The notes under the pieces were generated by a model. That model was not told the origin of the DNA. It did no database searches and saw only the letters and a program-made list of their open reading frames with translations. This document shows positions 6,401 to 9,908 of a DNA stretch of 9,908 bases, in pieces; position 1 is the stretch's first letter, and each line of letters starts with the position of its first letter. Origin of the DNA: JBEKYD01 sp049509915 (GTDB lineage Bacteria > Acidobacteriota > Terriglobia > Bryobacterales > Bryobacteraceae); NCBI GenBank assembly GCA_049509915.1, contig JBEKZL010000280.1, forward strand, positions 1-9,908, read 5' to 3'. Both the position numbers and the translations under genes were made by a program.

Positions 6401-7741
6401 CAGCGTGAAGGGCCCCGCCGCCAGATGTACCGCCAGGCGAAACGCCTCCGGCGATGCTGTCCCGCCAAACTGGCCGACCCGCTCGCGCACGCTCAGCGCC
6501 GGCCGCGCCATCGCCTCCGGCAGCGGTGGGGCCGGCGTGGTCCGCACCAAAAACGCCGGCGCGCTGGCCCTCCTCCGCGAAACCAGCATCTGCGCCCACT
6601 GCTCGACCGAAACCCGTTCCAGCGAGAATACCGGCAAGACCGAGCGCTCGCCATCGATCGCCCGGCGCCGCGCCCACCAGGCCCGCTGCCGGCGCAACTG
6701 CGCGTTGGCGCCGCCCGGTGTCGGGTTACTAACCAGAACCGCCGGTTCGCCCAGATTGGTGCTCTTCCATAGACGTTGCGGAAGGGCGTGCACCAGCACC
6801 ACCGGAATCGACTGCGCCCAGACGTTCAATGCGCGGCCGAGCGACCCGTCCGCCCAGCTCTCGGAAGTGCCCGCGCTGAACAGAAACACGATCCGCCGCG
6901 CCTGCGGGTCGCGCAGCGATTCCAGGCTCGATTCCGCCCCGGATTCCTGCACCAGCCGCGCCCGCGGCTGTGTGTCCAGCCAATACGTGCGCACGTCGCG
7001 AAACGACCCCGTATACTGCAGCATGCGCTCGATTTCGATCACCGCCTGGGACCAGATTTCCATTGAGGGCGTACGCTCCACCACCAGGGCCGCCTCGAAC
7101 CAGCGCTCCTGCTGGGGCCGCATCACCGGCACCACCTTCATCCTGTGCTGGGCGGTCGCTTCGGCCGTGGCTTCCTCATCCAGTTCCATCGCAACGCGGC
7201 TCGGCGCGCGCCGCGGTAGCGGGCGGAAGCCCCGCACCATCTCCAATCCTTGAGGCAGGGCGGCTCCGGCGGGAATGCGCACCGGCCGCACCGGCACAAA
7301 TGGCTCGTCCGCACTTGCTTCGGGCGCGCCGGCGTATAGCGATCCCGCGGCTTTCCATCCCTCCGCGGGACGCGCCGCCTTGGGAACTGCCCCGGTCGGC
7401 GCCGCGCTTTTTGCGGCTGGAGCGGGTTTCACCGGCGGACTCGCGGCGGCAGGCAGTGGCGGAACGACTGTCGCGGCCGCGTCCGGCGACGCCGCCGGCA
7501 TCGAGCGCGCCAGCCACAACGCGTCCAGTATTCCGTACTCGTCGGTATCGAACGCCGCCCGCACCGCGGCGATGAATGCCCGATTCGCGTCGGGGCCGTC
7601 GCGAGCCGTTTCAGCCGAAGCGGGAGAGCCACTTCCGGTCCCCCGTTTCGACCGTCGAACCGCCCATTGCCACTCACCGCCCAGGCCGCGTTTCATTCTG
7701 CCGAAACCTGCCCGGACCGCGGAGATGATTGCGCGGATCAC
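3458..7741 (-). CDS. Giant multidomain protein: SAV_2336-type vWA, receiver-like, GAF, TIR-like and TPR modules (vWA component of a MoxR-vWA-VMAP system)
   Basis: A 1427-residue cytoplasmic protein with no signal peptide or clear membrane segment. Order of parts: short N-terminal helix pair (1-80); Pro/Ala-rich linker (83-165); SAV_2336-like entry motif RGFRPLPRRAPSR...DEEATAE (170-194); vWA-like Rossmann domain (212-395) with a modified MIDAS E-x-T-x-S at 222-226 and the family stretch GSFRDVRTYWLD; helical winged-helix-like region (415-530); receiver-like domain (598-712) with D605/D606, D649 and S679 but no conserved Lys (CTNQP at 700-704); GAF domain (757-884); TIR-like domain (888-1005) starting RVFMIHAERDRDRA; TPR arrays at 1030-1200 and 1236-1420. 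The start is GTG at 7741, overlapping the AAA+ gene stop as GTGA; an internal ATG at codon 16 is a weaker alternative. In the known systems the vWA protein couples to MoxR ATP hydrolysis. GAF and receiver modules would sense signals, TIR would be the effector or an adaptor, and TPRs would bind partners (inference). Confidence 0.9.
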   Translation of the reverse strand: MIRAIISAVRAGFGRMKRGLGGEWQWAVRRSKRGTGSGSPASAETARDGPDANRAFIAAVRAAFDTDEYGILDALWLARSMPAASPDAAATVVPPLPAAASPPVKPAPAAKSAAPTGAVPKAARPAEGWKAAGSLYAGAPEASADEPFVPVRPVRIPAGAALPQGLEMVRGFRPLPRRAPSRVAMELDEEATAEATAQHRMKVVPVMRPQQERWFEAALVVERTPSMEIWSQAVIEIERMLQYTGSFRDVRTYWLDTQPRARLVQESGAESSLESLRDPQARRIVFLFSAGTSESWADGSLGRALNVWAQSIPVVLVHALPQRLWKSTNLGEPAVLVSNPTPGGANAQLRRQRAWWARRRAIDGERSVLPVFSLERVSVEQWAQMLVSRRRASAPAFLVRTTPAPPLPEAMARPALSVRERVGQFGGTASPEAFRLAVHLAAGPFTLAVVQLVQSALLGKAALQSQVAEVMLSGLAERVTPVGARVPPDQVVFRFDTAAQAILLESLRDDDARELAGLLQTYIAGQLGRPDDLVVRLPDPEGKDRVPASAEPFARLKESLLNRLKLTSQPVPVIVPQAEAGGALSTTPVWPIQAPLAGVAILWVDDHPENNVDETAELERMGALVTASRSTEEGMAALREGTYRVVVTDMARGGEPEAGLDLLRRLRQDRMRTPAIIYSAGWARTPGAEAGAKDAGALGCTNQPDRLQELIFQATGRDWTRRYLDLMAEIGFDDTDSLAVIRISPEVVAGALAERARDNQELYRVLTTAVDAITGCDYVQVFLGTTALDLAADHLGKGKEGYPRPDPSGVIGRAHSEGRTRSVPNVLQSEEYIRAEKSTMAELAIPILGEDNRAVGVLNLESPETNAFTTEQVRWLEALVAAYPFPRLIARVFMIHAERDRDRARQLARACEVAGVEISLEGSGLAFESANCYVVLVSPEAVSSRLLHSGLVWALERSAASSGRVRVIPVLLDRCEILPMLRPFQVIDLSAGIAKGDDRLLEAIQEGRFDPPWRVRGPAEKDTSQASREQAEAAAARGREAFASEDYAKAIAAFDEAISLAPRAGYYRERGLSNWYWHHYGEAIVDYNEALKIDPALGEAVWFGRGQVLAEAGRYEEAISDLERVLANRPDSESAGYLYRARAVARAGLGQAAEAQRDFDRSMSLAPENAWLYYSLAKFQEAAGDWDGAFANYALSLYKRNPKLNRRKLVDAVASVEGVTGKLAIDAEAVARQLDGPEKAILERARSAMRAGEYGLALLAAEAVRSSAAAAPETGLMRCVCHRRLRNFDMANTEVEKLFEIFVGQPGKFVERGYWRLRADDFDGARAYFLDAGSSPEALCGRALVALRLGNLAEAGESIQAALKLAPRNAECMLARAQILEKAGERVDSEASYRDSLRADDSPLSTREREDVVETLRHFGEEESLAE
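3473..3480 (-). promoter_or_regulatory. Strong Shine-Dalgarno sequence for pcp
   Basis: The minus strand reads AGGAGGAG at 3480-3473, within the last codons of the giant gene (its EEES residues), and the spacing to the pcp ATG is 11 nt. It is the best ribosome-binding match seen in the window and fixes the pcp start at 3461. Confidence 0.6.
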
Positions 7742-8730
7742 GTTGCCTGCGCCGTCGTCAGTTGTTTCAACAGCAGATCGAGGACTGCCTGGCGCTCCCC
7801 GTCTTCCCGCCCGAATCGCCCATTGCCGAGCACCACGAAGACCGCGTTCAACAACTGGTCCGTAGCCAGTTCCTGGGTCTGCCGCGCCGTTACGAAACGC
7901 GCCACAAGCTGCCGCATTTCATCGCGCACCTCGGCACTCAGATACTGCTTCAGGTGCGAATCGACTATGCTCATCAGTTCCTCGTCGTCCGGTTGTGGAA
8001 TCGTCATCCGGATGCACCTCCGCAAAAAGGGAGGCGGAAACTCGCGCTCGCCATTGCTTGTCATGGCGATAAAGGGAAACTGCCGCGATACCACCCGGCC
8101 GCCGGCGATTGGCACTCGCTCGTCGGATTCGTGCAGCTTGACCTCGATTACCGGCTCCTTCGCGCGAGCCAGCTCGGGAATCTCGAAATGCCCGTCCTCC
8201 AGCACGTTCAGCAGATCGTTCGCCAGGTCGATGTCGCCCTTGTCGATCTCATCGATCAGCAGAACCCGCGGCCATGTGGTCGGGTACAGCGCGCTGCCCA
8301 GCGGCCCCAGCCGCAGAAAATCTCCGATGTGCGCGCCCTCGCCCGCGTGCAGCCTCCCTACCGCGTCGTATTCGTACAAGCCGCTCTTGACCGTGCTGCG
8401 CGATGTGATGGACCACTGCAGCACGGGCCCCATTCGCAATTCGTAAGCCACCGCCGAAGCCAGCGACGATTTCCCCACCCCCGGTTTCCCCGTGACCAGC
8501 AGCGGGCGCCGCAGCGTCAGTGCCGAGTTGATGGCCCGCCGCACCTCCGTCTTGAGCTGCAGCGGCTTTCCCCGGTCTCTCTCGGCCTCCAGATAAGCCG
8601 GCGGCTTGTCGGGCAGAATCGGGCTGGCCTGCTCGCTCGAACGGCGCCACGGCGGTGGCGGCGGCAGGCTGGTAAGGCCATTGTGCGGCTCCCCCGTGCC
8701 CTGAAAAATTCTCCATGTCTCCTCAGTCAT
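7738..8730 (-). CDS. MoxR-type AAA+ ATPase of the MoxR-vWA-VMAP system
   Basis: A 330-residue cytoplasmic AAA+ ATPase expected to form a ring and remodel or regulate the vWA protein, as MoxR proteins do. The Walker A motif is GKPGVGKS (81-88), Walker B is VLLIDEIDK (156-164), sensor 1 is TSN (224-226), and arginine-finger-like R237/R238 lie in FLRRC. The N-terminal extension W-RIF-GTGEPH...LPPPPPWR (6-29) and the insert GLYEYDAVGRLH (117-128) are, from memory, characteristic of the MoxR subgroup that neighbours SAV_2336/VMAP proteins. The C-terminal lid is helical. The ATG overlaps the VMAP stop (ATGA), with AGGAG 8 nt upstream. The stop overlaps the GTG of the giant vWA gene. All nucleotide-binding motifs are intact, so it should be an active ATPase. 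Confidence 0.95.
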   Translation of the reverse strand: MTEETWRIFQGTGEPHNGLTSLPPPPPWRRSSEQASPILPDKPPAYLEAERDRGKPLQLKTEVRRAINSALTLRRPLLVTGKPGVGKSSLASAVAYELRMGPVLQWSITSRSTVKSGLYEYDAVGRLHAGEGAHIGDFLRLGPLGSALYPTTWPRVLLIDEIDKGDIDLANDLLNVLEDGHFEIPELARAKEPVIEVKLHESDERVPIAGGRVVSRQFPFIAMTSNGEREFPPPFLRRCIRMTIPQPDDEELMSIVDSHLKQYLSAEVRDEMRQLVARFVTARQTQELATDQLLNAVFVVLGNGRFGREDGERQAVLDLLLKQLTTAQAT

Positions 8731-9908
8731 ACTTTCGGCTCCTGCAACGGCATCCAGTGCCGGGCGTATTCGGGGTCATCCCAAAACATGGTCAGGCTGG
8801 CGCCCAGGTCGGTGGGAGCCTGCCGAATCGCGCGCAGTCTGCGTGGCAGCAGCTCGAACGCGTCCCCGCCGGCCCAACGTTCAAAACGCTGTTTGAATGC
8901 CGCCCAGCCATCCGCGGGTGGGCTCCGCAGCCATGCGATAAACGGAAAACCCGCCCCGATCAGTTCCTCGATTTCGTCCTCCGGCAGGAAGCCCAACGCC
9001 AGCAGCCCGCGGCACGTCGTACACACCCGGTCGGCGTCGTTGGGGCGCACGTCCAACCACTCCACCTTGCCGGATGCCTTCCGGTCGATGCGCTGCGCCG
9101 CCGCGTACCACGGCCCCAACTCCGTCGTCGAGGGCTCCAGCACTCGCGCGCGCCAGCGCACGATCACCGAATGTACCCGGCCCAGGGTCGCCCGCTTGGG
9201 CCGCAAAGCCAGCCCGAACTGGTCTGGCGCCCGGGAAAAAGACCCCTCCGGCAACAGAAACTCGATATCCAGCGCGTCCTCCCCTTTCCGGTATTGATCG
9301 ATCACGATCTTGCGCGCCGCCAGAACCACTTCTCCCGCAGCCCGTTCCGCCCCGCTCCAGTCCTCCACTTTCTGCGCCGGGAACGCGTGTACCACCGTCA
9401 CCGTCCTGGCCAGCAGCAGCCTCGCTTCGACACCCCTCGGGAGGGGATGCTCTCCGAATTCCGGTTCAATCGTGATGCTGAGCAGGAAGCGCTGCTCCTG
9501 CTGGAGATCTTCTTGAATCGAGCGCAGCACCACCTGGTTCGAGTTCTGTCCGACGAATTGCTCGATCCCGGCGCCGGCGGCGGGGTGGCGCGCGGCCACT
9601 CGCAGCAGAAATTGCCATAGGAACCGGAAGGAGTCGTCGGAATGGATTTGCGTCAGCTCGTCTAACATCGCGTCCACCGTCGCGGCACTCAGGCGCTCGG
9701 GCGCGGCGGCCAGCGGTATCACCGTAGCCAGATAGTCTTTCCTCAATTCCGCCATGGTTGTGGCCAGTGCCATCAGGCGTACGCGTGCCTCCCGCAATAA
9801 AGACAACCGGCCCAGTTCCGCCGTAAATGCGACGTCGTCGATCACTCGTTCCAGCACGTCGGTTCGTCTCGATTCGAACGCGCGCGCGATCAGCCGCAGC
9901 AGGTCCAT
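8727..9908 (-). CDS. VMAP protein (vWA-MoxR-associated protein) with VMAP-C domain
   Basis: This is the first visible cistron of the operon, 393 residues, cytoplasmic. Residues 1-130 are mostly helical and include a block like the VMAP middle region (SFRFLWQFLLRVAARHP). A beta-rich part begins at 140 (FLLSITIEPEF), and the C-terminal part carries VMAP-C hallmarks: DIEFLLP (214-220), LGRVHSVIVRWRAR (242-255), GFPFIAWLR (320-328), and the terminal TMFWDDPE (373-380). In the predicted ternary systems VMAP proteins link an effector or EAD domain to the MoxR/vWA switch. No recognisable effector domain is present here, unless the gene extends beyond the right edge. The ATG used (9908-9906) is exactly at the window end, so an upstream start cannot be excluded. 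C296 and C299 form an isolated CxxC. The assignment rests on motif memory, without a profile search. Confidence 0.82.
   Translation of the reverse strand: MDLLRLIARAFESRRTDVLERVIDDVAFTAELGRLSLLREARVRLMALATTMAELRKDYLATVIPLAAAPERLSAATVDAMLDELTQIHSDDSFRFLWQFLLRVAARHPAAGAGIEQFVGQNSNQVVLRSIQEDLQQEQRFLLSITIEPEFGEHPLPRGVEARLLLARTVTVVHAFPAQKVEDWSGAERAAGEVVLAARKIVIDQYRKGEDALDIEFLLPEGSFSRAPDQFGLALRPKRATLGRVHSVIVRWRARVLEPSTTELGPWYAAAQRIDRKASGKVEWLDVRPNDADRVCTTCRGLLALGFLPEDEIEELIGAGFPFIAWLRSPPADGWAAFKQRFERWAGGDAFELLPRRLRAIRQAPTDLGASLTMFWDDPEYARHWMPLQEPKV
8739..8743 (-). promoter_or_regulatory. Shine-Dalgarno sequence for the MoxR ATPase
   Basis: AGGAG on the minus strand (8743-8739), 8 nt before the ATG at 8730 and lying inside the end of the VMAP gene. 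It supports the chosen start, and with the ATGA overlap it supports coupled translation. Confidence 0.55.

Noticed and set aside
7247..7495. Pro/Ala-rich segment of the giant protein as a frameshift or assembly error
   Set aside because: The frame stays open with conserved sequence on both sides (DEYGILDALWLARS before, RGFRPLPRR after); flexible linkers are normal at this place in SAV_2336-type proteins.
7729..9297. Long open frame (522 codons) on the plus strand, antisense to the AAA+ and VMAP genes
   Set aside because: The composition is Arg/Pro/Gln/His-rich without recognisable motifs, and the opposite strand carries intact Walker and VMAP-C motifs. It is a high-GC antisense shadow.
1..9908. 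tRNA/rRNA genes, CRISPR arrays, insertion sequences, attachment sites
   Set aside because: No regularly spaced repeats, terminal inverted repeats, transposase or integrase motifs or RNA-gene signatures were seen; nearly all bases are accounted for by coding sequence.

Overview
The window is GC-rich, densely coding bacterial DNA with two transcription units, no RNA genes, and no visible mobile-element signature. The organism cannot be named from sequence alone. High GC, a Tat-exported LmbE-like deacetylase beside sugar-acid-type catabolic genes, and a large multidomain signalling protein would all suit a soil bacterium with a large genome, such as an Acidobacteria/Solibacter-like lineage. That placement is inference.

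Left part (1-2844): a small metabolic block. An APC-superfamily amino-acid permease (minus strand, cut by the left edge) starts inside the stop codon of an enolase-superfamily (mandelate racemase/muconate lactonizing) enzyme. Divergent from these is a Tat-exported PIG-L/LmbE-type zinc deacetylase. The divergent gap carries overlapping -10 boxes on the two strands. The plus-strand box is a perfect TATAAT ending 7 nt before the deacetylase ATG, which suggests a leaderless or nearly leaderless mRNA.

Right part (2865-9908): a four-gene minus-strand operon entering from the right edge, in which every junction is a 4-bp overlap (ATGA, GTGA, ATGA). In order of transcription it encodes: a VMAP-C protein; a MoxR-type AAA+ ATPase; a 1427-residue protein with a vWA-like (SAV_2336-type) N-terminal half followed by receiver-like, GAF, TIR-like and TPR modules; and pyroglutamyl-peptidase I. 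The first three match the MoxR-vWA-VMAP ternary biological-conflict systems predicted by comparative genomics in social and multicellular bacteria. In that model the AAA+/vWA pair acts as an NTP-dependent threshold switch that releases an effector.

The unusual points are these. The predicted effector-like module (TIR) sits on the vWA protein and not on VMAP. The TIR fold looks shortened where the BB-loop/alpha-B region should be. The receiver domain lacks its conserved lysine. A cysteine peptidase (pcp) with an intact catalytic triad and its own strong Shine-Dalgarno sequence is translationally coupled as the fourth cistron. The operon's promoter lies beyond the right edge. The two units converge with only 20 nt between their stop codons, and no terminator is evident there.
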